Made by a program: the position numbers and the translations under genes
Notes under the pieces: model-generated
Told to the model about the DNA's origin: nothing
Database searches by the model: none
What the model saw: only the letters and a program-made list of their open reading frames with translations
Shown: positions 35,471 through 44,592 of the stretch, in pieces
How positions within the stretch are numbered: the stretch's first letter is position 1
Layout: the number at the start of each line of letters is the position of its first letter
DNA from: Saccharopolyspora erythraea NRRL 2338
GTDB taxonomy: Bacteria; Actinomycetota; Actinomycetes; Mycobacteriales; Pseudonocardiaceae
NCBI RefSeq assembly: GCF_000062885.1
Contig: NC_009142.1
Span: forward strand, 6,003,584-6,067,583
Direction of reading: 5' to 3'
Length of the DNA stretch: 64,000 nt

Positions 35471-35574
35471 CTCTTCCACCAGCCTCAGCCGGTCGGCGGC
35501 ACCGGGCGCCGCCCCGGCGTGAGCTGCGGGCGAAACCGTGATGACGATGCCGTCGCGAAGGAATACTCCCCTCC
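35465..35574 (-). ncRNA. yybP-ykoY (Mn2+) riboswitch in the terC leader
   Basis: Read on the minus strand, the element begins GGAGGGGAGTA, contains ATCGTCATCACGG near its middle and ends GAAGAGACCTCC. These match the conserved GGGGAGUA loop, the GUCAUCA segment and the GAGACC loop of the yybP-ykoY family. GGAGG and CCTCC close the P1 helix. It ends 35 nt before the terC start. The family binds Mn2+ and typically turns on efflux genes, which fits TerC. Confidence 0.85.
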
Positions 35575-36536
35575 ACAACCTTGCCAAGATTGTCACTTAT
35601 GTACCGGGTTGGACACCACCCGGGGTGACCATCGGCACCGAATATCATCACGCGGCGACCGTACGAGGCCCCCGCCCAGGCTGGCAATGCCGTGCCCAGC
35701 GGTTCACACCGTCGGCGGGCGAACACGGACGGTGAGCGAGACGGCTGTACGCGCAGGTCGGCGGCGGGCGAACGCCGGCCGACGTGGGCACGCAGCCGGC
35801 GGTGGGCAGTCCCGGCGCCGGCCCGGGCCGTCTGGCGGCGGTTCGCGCGGCCCGCGGGCGGCGGCACGCGGAACCTCGCGGCGCGGCGGGCGGAGCCTCG
35901 CGGGCGGCGGCACGCGCAGCCTCGCGGCGCCGTGGGCCCATGGCTCGACGCCGTGGCGAACCCCGGGGCGCGCGGCTCGGCTGGACGACGGCTGGGCGGG
36001 CTGGGCCACCGACGCCCGGGCGCAGGGCGGCGGACGACCGCCCAGCGGCGCGGTGCAGCAGGCTCGGCGGGCGTCGGCCGGCCGGTAAGCCAGGGCGACA
36101 GGCGGCCCGTCGTCGCACGACCGAAACGCGCCGATGGCGCCCGGTGGGCGGTACGCCCGGATGCGCCTGCACACCCTGGTCCGCATGGAGAGGTGAAAGT
36201 CACGCCGAGCCGCCGCCCCGGGAGAACTTCGCGGGAATCGGCGGGAAACCGCAGCGCCGGCGGCACGTGTGAATTTTTCCGTCCCGGGCACCGCTGGGAT
36301 TTTTCCTCGACCTTCTCGGTTCCGGCATTGATCGAACGCGTGGTTGACTGGTTATGATCACGCCCGCCGGTCGGCCGAGGCCGCCCGGACCGCACGCGGG
36401 GATGCGGCGACGACCTCACCCACTCGGGCGAGAATCGACTCGTCCGGTTGCTGTTTGGTCTCTGGTTCATAGCGTCTTCGTCTTCGCCCGCGTCTGGATG
36501 GAACTGGTGCCGCTGTCTTCACCTAGTGTCGGCTTC
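35575..36536. other. Gene-free GC-rich interval with direct repeats
   Basis: This stretch of about 960 bp has no convincing gene. Open frames on both strands encode Arg/Gly/Ala-rich strings without domain features. A 31-bp direct repeat is present at 35854-35884 and 35900-35930 (29 of 31 bases by eye), inside a GGC/GCG-rich tract. The terC promoter must lie just beyond 35575. Near 36300-36500 GC content drops, as expected for promoters of the downstream gene; TAGTGT at 36524-36529 is a -10 candidate. Confidence 0.5.
36524..36529 (+). promoter_or_regulatory. Putative -10 element TAGTGT of a leaderless gene
   Basis: TAGTGT ends seven bases before the GTG at 36537, and no Shine-Dalgarno sequence precedes that codon. 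The spacing supports transcription starting at the GTG and fixes the N terminus of the fusion protein. Confidence 0.5.
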
Positions 36537-39407
36537 GTGTCCCCCACCCCCCGGCGCCGCAAGGGCCTCGTCCTTGCGGCAGTGATCCTTGTCGCCCTTC
36601 TCGGGTTCGGTGTCTTCCTGCTCTCCGGCGGCGAACGGCGGACGGCGGTTTCCGAGCCGGCACCGCCGCGCGAGGCCCTGCTCGACGTCGTCGACGGGCC
36701 CGGGGGCAACGAGAGGGTCCAGATCGATCTCACGCTCTACGCGCCTGCCGAGACGCCGGCGCCGGCGGTGCTGCTCTCGCACGGCTTCGGGGGGGACAAG
36801 AACAGCGTCGCGCAGGAGGCGAAGGAGCTGGCGGCGCGCGGGTTCACCGTGCTGACCTACTCCTCGCGCGGTTTCGGCGCCAGCACCGGCCGCATCGCGC
36901 TGAACGCGCCGGAGTACGAGGTCGCCGACGCCCGCCAGTTGCTGGACTGGCTCGCCCGCCAGCCCGAGGTGCTGCGCGACCACGACGGCGACCCGCGCGT
37001 CGGGGTCACCGGCTCGTCCTACGGCGGTGCGCTGAGCCTGCTGCTGGCCGGCTCCGACCCCCGGGTGGACGTCACCGCACCGGTGATGACCTACAACGAC
37101 CTCGGCCAGGCGCTGATCCCCAACACCGCCTCGGCCGCTCCCATCCCCGACGACACGGCCGCCCGCGGCTCCTACGGCGAGCACGGCGTGTTCAAGGAGG
37201 GGTGGGCCGGACTGCTGTTCTCGGCGGGCAGCCGGACTGCGCCCGCCGAAAAGCCCGGCGGTCCCGCCGAGCCGACCCGGACAGGCCATCCCCCGGTGTC
37301 CGAGCCGACCGAAGGGCCCGCCGGTCCGTCTCCGCTGACGTGCGGGAACTTCACGCCGGAGGTCTGCGCCGCCTACAACGAGGTCTCGCAGACGGGCCGG
37401 GCCGGTGCGCGGACGCTCGCCCTGCTCGACGCCGTCTCGCCCAAGAGCGTCACCCGCAACATCAAGGCTCCGACGATGCTGGTGCAGGGCGAGCGCGACA
37501 CCCTGTTCGGTCTGGACCAGGCCGACGCCAACGCCCGCCAGATCGCCGAGGCGGGCACCAAGGTCAAGGTCGTCTGGTACGCCGGTGGCCACGACGGGGA
37601 GCCGCCCGGCCCGGCCGTGCGCGCCCGGATCGCCGACTGGTTCGCCTTCCACCTCGGGGTGAGCAGCCCGCAGGAGCCGGGCATGCCGCCGGAGACGGTC
37701 CCCGACCCGGGCACCGTGTTCGAGTACGACATCCCCGGCAACCCGCGCCGCAACGGCGAGGTCCCGGTGCGCACCGTCGCCGCGCCCGAGTACCCGGGCG
37801 TGCGGTCGGAGCGCACTCCCCGCTTCGCGCTGCCGCTGCTCGGTGAGGCGCAGCCGGTCATCAACCCGCCCGGCGGCAGCCCGTCGTCGACCAGTTCGCT
37901 GCCGGGGGCCGGCGACGTCGAGGACGCCGCGAGCGCCCTCGGCCGGACGCTGGCCTCGGACCTGCCGGGCCAGGCCGCGGTGTTCCGCACCGATCCGGCG
38001 CGGACGCGCACGATGATCTCCGGCGTGCCGCAGACGCGGATCTCGGTGGCGGCCGTCCCCGGGCAGCCCACCACCGGCGAGGCCGTGCTGTTCGCCAAGC
38101 TCTACGACATCAGCCCGGAGGGACAGCGCACGCTGCTCGGCAACGGGGTGTCGCCGATGCGGGTCACCGGCCTGACGCCCGACGGCACCGAGCGCGAGGT
38201 CGACGTGGCGCTGCCCGGCGTGGTCCGATCGCTGGAGCCGGGCCACCACCTCGAGCTCGCCGTCACCACCACCGACTGGGCCTACGCCACGCCCACCGAG
38301 CCCGCGGTGCACCGCATCGCGCTGGCCGGCGCGGAGCAGCTCTCGGTGCCGTCGGTGCGCGGCACGACGATCAACGATGCCGGCGTGCCGGTGCTGCCGC
38401 TGATCGGCATCGCCGGGATCGTCGTCGTGGGCCTGCTGGCTTGGGTGGTCGCCCGCGTGCGCCGCAGGCACGTGCCCGACGTCGATCCGGCGCTGACGGG
38501 GACGCCGTTGGTGATCAGCGGCCTGACCAAGCAGTACTCGGACAAGCTGACCGCGGTCAGCGACCTGTCGATGCGGGTCGAGAGCGGGCAGATCGTCGGT
38601 CTGCTGGGAGCCAACGGCGCGGGCAAGACCACCACTTTGCGGATGCTGCTGGGCCTGCTGCGGCCCACCGACGGAGAGGTCCGGCTGTTCGGGCACCGGC
38701 TGGTGCCGGGCGCTCCGGTGCTGTCGCGGGTCGGTTCGCTGGTGGAGACGCCGGGGTTCCTGCCGCACCTGTCGGGCACCGAGAACCTCAAGTACTACTG
38801 GGCGGCGACCGGGCGGCCGATGCTGCAGGCGCGCTTCGACGAGGTGCTGCGGATCGCCAGCCTGGGTCAGACCGCGGACCGGCCGGTGCGCACCTACAGC
38901 CAGGGCATGAAGCAGCGGCTGGCGATCGCGCAGGCCATGCTCGGCCTGCCGGAGCTGCTGATCCTCGACGAGCCGACCAACGGCCTGGACCCGCCGCAGA
39001 TCCACCAGATGCGCGAGATCCTGCGGCGCTACGCCGCGACCGGGCGTGCGGTGCTGCTGTCCAGCCACCTGCTCTCGGAGGTCGAGCGGACCTGCACGCA
39101 CGTGGTGCTGATGCAGCGCGGTGAGCTGGTCAGCGCGGGCCCGGTGGAGGAGATCATCGCCGTCGACGGCGAGGTGAGCTTCCGGGTAGACGCGCCGGAT
39201 CTGGCCGTGCGCACGCTGCGGTCGATCGAGGGTCTGGGCGAGGTGACCGCCGACGGCGAGGTGGTGCACGCCGACCTCGGCGGGCACAGCGCCGGGATCG
39301 CGGTGAACGCGCTGGTGGCCGCCGGGGTGATGGTCAGCCAGGTCGGGCCGCGCCGCAGGCTCGAGGACGCCTTCCTGCAACTGGTCGGAGAGGACGCTCG
39401 CGGATGA
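36537..39407 (+). CDS. Fusion of extracytoplasmic alpha/beta hydrolase and ABC transporter ATPase
   Basis: This 956-residue protein joins two functions. Residues 10-30 are a membrane anchor after basic TPRRRK. Residues about 60-370 are a CocE/S15-like alpha/beta hydrolase with Ser161 in GSSYGG and probable Asp321 and His352 in GERD and GGHDG. A jelly-roll-like region (about 390-605) follows. A second helix at 617-639 leads to a complete ABC ATPase: Walker A GANGAGKT (691-698), signature YSQGM (787-791), Walker B LLILDEP (807-813) and His844. Positive-inside charge and Cys269/Cys277 put the hydrolase outside. It overlaps its permease gene by 4 bp. An upstream frame to 36354 looks non-coding. 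Confidence 0.85.
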   Translation: MSPTPRRRKGLVLAAVILVALLGFGVFLLSGGERRTAVSEPAPPREALLDVVDGPGGNERVQIDLTLYAPAETPAPAVLLSHGFGGDKNSVAQEAKELAARGFTVLTYSSRGFGASTGRIALNAPEYEVADARQLLDWLARQPEVLRDHDGDPRVGVTGSSYGGALSLLLAGSDPRVDVTAPVMTYNDLGQALIPNTASAAPIPDDTAARGSYGEHGVFKEGWAGLLFSAGSRTAPAEKPGGPAEPTRTGHPPVSEPTEGPAGPSPLTCGNFTPEVCAAYNEVSQTGRAGARTLALLDAVSPKSVTRNIKAPTMLVQGERDTLFGLDQADANARQIAEAGTKVKVVWYAGGHDGEPPGPAVRARIADWFAFHLGVSSPQEPGMPPETVPDPGTVFEYDIPGNPRRNGEVPVRTVAAPEYPGVRSERTPRFALPLLGEAQPVINPPGGSPSSTSSLPGAGDVEDAASALGRTLASDLPGQAAVFRTDPARTRTMISGVPQTRISVAAVPGQPTTGEAVLFAKLYDISPEGQRTLLGNGVSPMRVTGLTPDGTEREVDVALPGVVRSLEPGHHLELAVTTTDWAYATPTEPAVHRIALAGAEQLSVPSVRGTTINDAGVPVLPLIGIAGIVVVGLLAWVVARVRRRHVPDVDPALTGTPLVISGLTKQYSDKLTAVSDLSMRVESGQIVGLLGANGAGKTTTLRMLLGLLRPTDGEVRLFGHRLVPGAPVLSRVGSLVETPGFLPHLSGTENLKYYWAATGRPMLQARFDEVLRIASLGQTADRPVRTYSQGMKQRLAIAQAMLGLPELLILDEPTNGLDPPQIHQMREILRRYAATGRAVLLSSHLLSEVERTCTHVVLMQRGELVSAGPVEEIIAVDGEVSFRVDAPDLAVRTLRSIEGLGEVTADGEVVHADLGGHSAGIAVNALVAAGVMVSQVGPRRRLEDAFLQLVGEDARG

Positions 39408-40303
39408 CCGACTCGGAGCCGGAGACCAGGGTCGTCAAGGCCGGCCCGCGCAGACCCTGCCAGCCCGACGGCGGGATCGAGGGCTACCGGGCGACCCGCA
39501 CGCTGCCGCTGCGGGTGGAGCTGGCGCGCCAGCTGCGCAGGCGCCGCACCCGGCTCGCGCTGGGGTTCCTGGCGGTGCTGCCCCTGCTGCTCCTGCTCGC
39601 GTTCGAGCTCGGTGACGACGGCCGGGGGCGGTCGCGCAACCTCGCCGAGCTCGCCACCTCCAGCGGGCCGAACTTCGCGATGTTCACGCTGTACGTGTCG
39701 ACGAACTTCCTGCTGGTGGTGATGGTGGCGCTGTTCTTCGGCGACACCGTGGCCGGCGAGGCGTCGTGGGCGAGCCTGAAGTACCTGCTGGCGGCGCCGG
39801 TCCCGCGCGGCAGGCTGCTGCGGCAGAAGGCGGTGGCCGCGGCGATCCTGTCGGCCGTCGGGCTGCTGCTGCTGGCGGCGGTGGCGGTCGTGGTCGGCGT
39901 GGTGTGGTTCGGCGCCGCGGAGATGATGGGCACCACCGGCGAGGCGGTGCCGTTCTCGGGCGGCGTGGTCCGGGTCGCGGTGGCGAGCGCCTACCTGGCG
40001 GCGCACCTGACGTGGATCGCGGGCCTGGCGCTGTGGCTGAGCGTGGGCACCGACTCCCCCCTCGGCGCGGTCGGCGGGGCGGTGCTGGTGTCGATCGTGT
40101 CGCAGATACTCGACCAGATCACCGCGCTCGGCGACCTGCGCGCCTACCTGCCGACCCACCACTCGCGGGCGTGGTCGGACCTGCTCTCGGCCGACGTCGA
40201 CTGGACCGGCATGGCCAACGGCGCCTTCTCGGGCCTGCTGTACGCGACCGTCTTCCTGCTGCTGGCCTTCGGCCGCTTCGCCAAGAAGGACATCAGCAGC
40301 TAG
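39404..40303 (+). CDS. ABC-2 type permease subunit
   Basis: This 299-residue membrane protein has about six helices after a polar N terminus of roughly 45 residues. VELARQLRRRRTRLALGFLA and GDTVAGEASWASLKYLLAAP (P, R, G and R follow) are typical of ABC-2 permeases such as drug or natural-product exporters. Its ATG overlaps the stop of the hydrolase-ATPase fusion, so the pair forms one transporter. The cargo is unknown; the attached hydrolase suggests a peptide, ester or acylated substrate processed outside the membrane. Confidence 0.87.
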   Translation: MTDSEPETRVVKAGPRRPCQPDGGIEGYRATRTLPLRVELARQLRRRRTRLALGFLAVLPLLLLLAFELGDDGRGRSRNLAELATSSGPNFAMFTLYVSTNFLLVVMVALFFGDTVAGEASWASLKYLLAAPVPRGRLLRQKAVAAAILSAVGLLLLAAVAVVVGVVWFGAAEMMGTTGEAVPFSGGVVRVAVASAYLAAHLTWIAGLALWLSVGTDSPLGAVGGAVLVSIVSQILDQITALGDLRAYLPTHHSRAWSDLLSADVDWTGMANGAFSGLLYATVFLLLAFGRFAKKDISS

Positions 40304-40487
40304 CGGGGCGACGCGTGGTTCGGCTTCCGTGCTCACGGCCGGTGTCGTGCGAGGTTGTCCACCACGCGGACGAAGAAGACTCCCGTTCCAGTTACCGAAC
40401 TTGCGGCCTCGACCCTGTCCGCCCGTAGTGTGTCCGGCACTGTCCTACCGCCGCCCGTTCCGGGTCGGTGACCAGACTGGGGAAACG

Positions 40488-41060
40488 GTGCACGCCTACG
40501 GAGACGAGTCTTTCCACGAACACCCCGACGCAGGGTTCTACGTGCTTTCGGCGGCAGTGTTCGAACCGCACGCTCTCGATCATGCGCGTGCGGTGCTCCA
40601 GGACCTGCAACGCCACCACCCCAGCAGGAAGATCCACTGGACCGCCATGGACGACGAGCAGCGTCGCCACGCCGCCAAGCAACTCGCCGGCGTCGACGGG
40701 TTGCACATGGTCGTCATCGGCACTCCTGTACCGCCGCGTCGACAGGAACGCGCCCGCGCGCTGTGCCTGGCGAGACTGGTAGTCGAGTTGCACGGTGCGG
40801 GCGTCGACACGCTCATCCTGGAAGCGCGGCACAAGGTGCAGGACGCGGGAGACGTGCGCACGGTGGCAGGCGTCCGTCACGCCGCACTGCCGAGGGGCAC
40901 CCGCTTCCACGTCGACCACTGCCCCGGAACGCATGAGGTCCTGCTTGCCGCGGCTGACATCACCGCAGGCGCTTGCCGTGCGGACCGCCTGGGGCAGGCG
41001 GAATACCGCGATGTGCTGGCGGACCGGATCTACGACGTCTGCCTCGACACGGGCTGCTGA
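40488..41060 (+). CDS. DUF3800-like protein (RNase H-like fold, tentative)
   Basis: This 190-residue protein begins VHAYGDESFHEHPDAGFYVL, resembling the YxDESG start of DUF3800 proteins. These have a predicted RNase H-like fold and are often found near mobile or defence genes. Later acidic residues occur in LEARHKVQDAGD and EVLLAAADITAGA, in the expected order. No catalytic activity is established. The GTG at 40488 follows GGGGAAAC and was preferred over upstream codons of the open frame. It appears monocistronic. Confidence 0.68.
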   Translation: MHAYGDESFHEHPDAGFYVLSAAVFEPHALDHARAVLQDLQRHHPSRKIHWTAMDDEQRRHAAKQLAGVDGLHMVVIGTPVPPRRQERARALCLARLVVELHGAGVDTLILEARHKVQDAGDVRTVAGVRHAALPRGTRFHVDHCPGTHEVLLAAADITAGACRADRLGQAEYRDVLADRIYDVCLDTGC

Positions 41061-41084
41061 GCGCGACGTCGCCGCAAAACGTCA

Positions 41085-41126
41085 GGCCAGGCTCCCGGTA
41101 GTGCCCCAGGCGGCCTGGCCCTTCTT
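41085..41126 (+). terminator. Hairpin terminator after the DUF3800-like gene
   Basis: GGCCAGG at 41085-41091 pairs with CCTGGCC at 41114-41120, followed by CTTCTT, 24 bp past the stop codon. Confidence 0.6.
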
Positions 41127-41330
41127 CTGCATCCCCCAACGGGTCGCAGCACGTGCAGTGTAGCGGCTCCGTGGTGGCGCGCTCCACACCGCGGCGGCCG
41201 CCTCGTCGCTCCTGCACCCGTTCGGGCGGCGGCGGCCACACGGTTCGCCCACAGCCTTCACTCGTACGACCGGCGATCGACCGGTGCGTCGTTCAGTAGG
41301 GTCGGTGATCGATCGAGAGGTGGGGCGGCC

Positions 41331-42038
41331 ATGGACTTCCGTTGTCTCCTCGCGGGCGTTCTGTGCCTGCCCGTCGCGGTGTTGACCGGGTGCACCGCCG
41401 CGTCCCAGGACGCCCCGCCGCCGCAGGTCGCCGTTCCGCCCGAGGCCGACGCCTCGCAACCCCAGACCGACGCGCCGCCCTCCGATGCCTCCCCGCCCGG
41501 AATCCCGGACGCCGCCACCGCCAAGAGCTGGCTCGCCGAGCTGACCGTGGCCCCCGAAGGCTCCATGGACGGCTACGACCGCGAGAAGTTCCCGCACTGG
41601 AGCAACGGCCCCGACAACTGCAACACCCGCGAGGCCGTGCTCAAGCGCGACGGCGAGAACGTCCAGACCGGCTCCGACTGCTACCCCACCTCCGGCACCT
41701 GGAACAGCCCCTACGACGGCGGCAGCTGGACCAAGCCCAGCGACGTCGACATCGACCACGTCGTCCCGCTGGCCGCCGCCTGGCGCTCCGGCGCCGCCCA
41801 GTGGACCCAGCAGCAGCGCGAGGCCTTCGCCAACGACCTCGACAGCCCGCAGCTGATCGCCGTCACCGACAACATCAACCAGGAGAAGGGCGATCAGACG
41901 CCCGACCAGTGGATGCCGTCCAAGACCGGCTACCACTGCACCTACGCCTCGATGTGGGTGGCCTCCAAGCACAAGTACAAGCTCACCATCACCGACTCCG
42001 AGAAGGGCGCCCTCGACACCGCCCTCGGCACCTGCTGA
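41331..42038 (+). CDS. HNH-family nuclease lipoprotein (DUF1524-type)
   Basis: This 235-residue protein has a lipoprotein signal peptide with lipobox VLTGC, giving the acylated Cys21. A Pro/Ala/Asp-rich linker follows to about residue 58. The nuclease domain contains DIDHVVPLAAAW with His143 as the general base and VTDNINQEKGDQTP with the metal-binding Asn and downstream residues of the HNH fold. Four cysteines (97, 117, 203 and near the C terminus) suggest disulfides outside the cell. It probably degrades extracellular DNA. GAGAGGTGGGG lies upstream of the ATG. Confidence 0.88.
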   Translation: MDFRCLLAGVLCLPVAVLTGCTAASQDAPPPQVAVPPEADASQPQTDAPPSDASPPGIPDAATAKSWLAELTVAPEGSMDGYDREKFPHWSNGPDNCNTREAVLKRDGENVQTGSDCYPTSGTWNSPYDGGSWTKPSDVDIDHVVPLAAAWRSGAAQWTQQQREAFANDLDSPQLIAVTDNINQEKGDQTPDQWMPSKTGYHCTYASMWVASKHKYKLTITDSEKGALDTALGTC

Positions 42039-42155
42039 AACCGGAAACGACGAGAACGCCCCACACGATCACCACATCGGGGTGCAACGGGTCCGCGCAC
42101 CGCACCGATCAACACATCGTCGAATGATCGCCGCCCACCGGGGAGGTCCCTCCCG

Positions 42156-43379
42156 ATGCGCAACATCGTCATCGTCGGTGCCGGCCAGGCCGGGCTCCAG
42201 CTCGGCGTCGGTCTGCTGGACGCCGGTCATCGCGTCACCGTCGTGTCCGACCGCACCGCGGAGCAGATCCGCGACGGGCGGGTGATGTCCAGCCAGTGCA
42301 TGTTCGGCAGCGCGCTCGCCCGCGAACGCGCGCTGGGGCTGGGGTTCTGGGACGAGTCGTGCCCGCCGGTCGAGGGGATGGGCTTCAGCATCGCCGACGG
42401 TGCCGGCGGCCGGTCGGTCGACTGGATCGCGCGGCTGGACCTGCCCGCGCAGTCGGTCGACCAGCGCGTGAAGTTCCCGGCCTGGCTGCGGGAGTTCCAG
42501 CGCCGGGGCGGCGAGGTCGAGCACGCCGAGGCGACCGTGCCGGATCTGGAGGAGTACGCCCGGGAGGCCGACCTGGTCGTGGTCGCGGCGGGCAAGGGCG
42601 AGATCTCCGGTCTGTTCCCGCGCGACGAGCGCAGGTCCGCCCACGCCACGCCGCAGCGCGCGCTGGCGTTGACCTACGTCCGCGGCATGCGTCCCGTGCC
42701 GGAGCACTCGGCGGTCTTCTTCAACGTGATCCCGGGCGTCGGCGAGTACTTCGCGATGCCCGCGCTGACCACGAGCGGACCCTGCGACATCATGGTCTTC
42801 GAGGGCGTGCCCGGCGGACCCATGGACTGCTGGGGCGACGTGCGGACCCCGGCCGAGCACCTCGCCAGGTCGAAGTGGGTGCTCGACACGTTCGTGCCGT
42901 GGGAGGGCGAGCGCTCGCGGGACGTGTCGCTGACCGACGACGGCGGAGTCCTCACGGGACGTTTCGCACCCACCGTGCGCCACCCCGTGGGAGTCCTGCC
43001 GTCCGGAGCGGTCGTGCTCGGCATGGCCGACGTCGTGGTGCTCAACGATCCGATCACCGGGCAGGGTTCGAACAACGCGAGCAAGTGCGCGGCCTCGTAC
43101 CTGGCGAGCATCACCGCGCACGGAGGCCGGCCGTTCGACGCGGAGTTCATGCGCGGCGCCTTCGAGCTGTACTGGGACTACGCGCGCTTCCCCACCGGCT
43201 GGACCAACGCGCTGCTGGCTCCTCCTCCGCCGCACGTGCTCGAACTCCTGGCCACCGCGGCGGAAAACCCGCGGGTCGCGCGCCGCTTCGTCAACGGTTT
43301 CGACGAGCCGCGCGACTTCTTCCTCTGGTTCATGGATCCGGCCGGAGCCGCCGACTACCTCGCCGAGGTCCGTTCCTGA
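42156..43379 (+). CDS. StyA-like FAD-dependent monooxygenase (styrene/indole type)
   Basis: This 407-residue flavoprotein resembles the monooxygenase component StyA, which epoxidises styrene or indole with reduced FAD. The N-terminal Rossmann motif is IVIVGAGQAGLQLGVGLL. VMSSQCMFGSALARER and the C-terminal GSNNASKCAASYLASI, with DPITGQ just before it, are typical. StyA enzymes need a separate NADH:FAD reductase (StyB), but none is adjacent. GGGGAGG lies about ten bases before the ATG. The physiological substrate is unknown. Confidence 0.82.
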   Translation: MRNIVIVGAGQAGLQLGVGLLDAGHRVTVVSDRTAEQIRDGRVMSSQCMFGSALARERALGLGFWDESCPPVEGMGFSIADGAGGRSVDWIARLDLPAQSVDQRVKFPAWLREFQRRGGEVEHAEATVPDLEEYAREADLVVVAAGKGEISGLFPRDERRSAHATPQRALALTYVRGMRPVPEHSAVFFNVIPGVGEYFAMPALTTSGPCDIMVFEGVPGGPMDCWGDVRTPAEHLARSKWVLDTFVPWEGERSRDVSLTDDGGVLTGRFAPTVRHPVGVLPSGAVVLGMADVVVLNDPITGQGSNNASKCAASYLASITAHGGRPFDAEFMRGAFELYWDYARFPTGWTNALLAPPPPHVLELLATAAENPRVARRFVNGFDEPRDFFLWFMDPAGAADYLAEVRS

Positions 43380-43549
43380 TCCCCGCGACCGGCTCCCCTG
43401 TCGTCGCGCACGGCCGCCACCCCGCGCCCGGCGTACGATGAGGCCCGCGCCGGGGCCCGTGCCGGGCGGGGGCGAACGAGCACCACCGCACCGCATCCCG
43501 CCGCGCGCCCGTTCCCGCCGCCGAGTGCCACCGAGGTCAAGAGCGCACC

Positions 43550-44449
43550 ATGGAGATGTTCCACCTGCGGTATTTCGTGGCGGTCGCCGAGAACCTGAGC
43601 TTCTCGCAGGCCGCACGCCGGCTGCACATGGCGACTTCTCCGCTCAGCAGGCGGGTCCGCGACCTCGAACACGAGCTGGGCACCCGGCTGTTCGAACGCG
43701 ACTCCCACCACGTGCGGCTGACGCAGGCGGGCTCGGCGCTGCTGCCGATCGCCAAGGACGTGCTGGGCCGCTTCGACGACATCCCCTGGCGGCTGCGGGA
43801 GAAGACGAGCTCCGCGCGCCCGACCGTCTACATCGGAATCCCGCCGGGGCTGCACCAGCGGATGCGCGAGCGCGTCAAGGAGCTGGAGCGGGCCTGCGCC
43901 GAGGAGTACGTGCTCAAGCGGTGGCCCGGCGGCAGCGCCGACCTGCTGGCCGCCGTGCAGCGCGGCGAGCTGGGCATGGCGCTGGTGCACCTGCCGGTGC
44001 ACGCCGAGGGCGTCAGCGTGCTCGAGGTGATGCGCGAGCCGCTGGGCGCGGTGGTGCCCGCCGCCGAGTTCGCCGGGCGCGAGTCGGTGTCGCTGTCGGA
44101 GCTGGTCGACCACACCTACGTCAGCCCGGCGCCGAGAATGGTGCCGACCTATTTCGAACAGCTCAAGGTTCGGCTGGCCGACGCCGGCATCCGAAACACC
44201 ATCACGCTCAATTCCGGCGACTACGGCGCCAGCGCGGAAATCATTTCCAACGGATCGGCTTTCTCCATCTCGATGCTCGATCCGGGCAGCAGCATGCACC
44301 GCTACCGCACCGAGTCGAACGTGGTGCTGCCCTTCGACGACTTCGATCCCGCGCTGGCCACCGGCCTGGTGTGGCGGAGCGACCGGGCCGAGTCCGACCT
44401 GCGCAAGCTGGTGGAACGGGCCGCGGAGATCGTGCCGGACGCGGCGTGA
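43550..44449 (+). CDS. LysR-family transcriptional regulator
   Basis: This 299-residue protein has the N-terminal winged helix of LysR regulators (HLRYFVAVAENLSFSQAARR, then MATSPLSRRVRDLEHELG) and an effector-binding domain with two periplasmic-protein-like lobes. It lies upstream of, and in the same direction as, the CoA-ester operon, which it probably activates. It could also act on the StyA-like gene 170 bp upstream. A palindromic terminator overlaps its stop codon. Confidence 0.9.
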   Translation: MEMFHLRYFVAVAENLSFSQAARRLHMATSPLSRRVRDLEHELGTRLFERDSHHVRLTQAGSALLPIAKDVLGRFDDIPWRLREKTSSARPTVYIGIPPGLHQRMRERVKELERACAEEYVLKRWPGGSADLLAAVQRGELGMALVHLPVHAEGVSVLEVMREPLGAVVPAAEFAGRESVSLSELVDHTYVSPAPRMVPTYFEQLKVRLADAGIRNTITLNSGDYGASAEIISNGSAFSISMLDPGSSMHRYRTESNVVLPFDDFDPALATGLVWRSDRAESDLRKLVERAAEIVPDAA

Positions 44450-44470
44450 CCGCTGCGGTCACGCCGCCTT
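44441..44470 (+). terminator. Palindromic terminator overlapping the lysR stop
   Basis: GCGGCGTGACCGC (44441-44453) and GCGGTCACGCCGC (44455-44467) are perfect complements separated by one base and followed by CTTTC. The lysR stop codon is within the left arm. Confidence 0.65.
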
Positions 44471-44592
44471 TCGCGCATTGGTGTCACTGATCGATTGCGA
44501 CCTCCGGGAAGTCATCACTAGCGTCGTTAGCGAGCCAAACAAGCGCCGCGAAAAGCAGACGCCGCGCCTTTCTCTTCGAATCAGGAGTGGTG

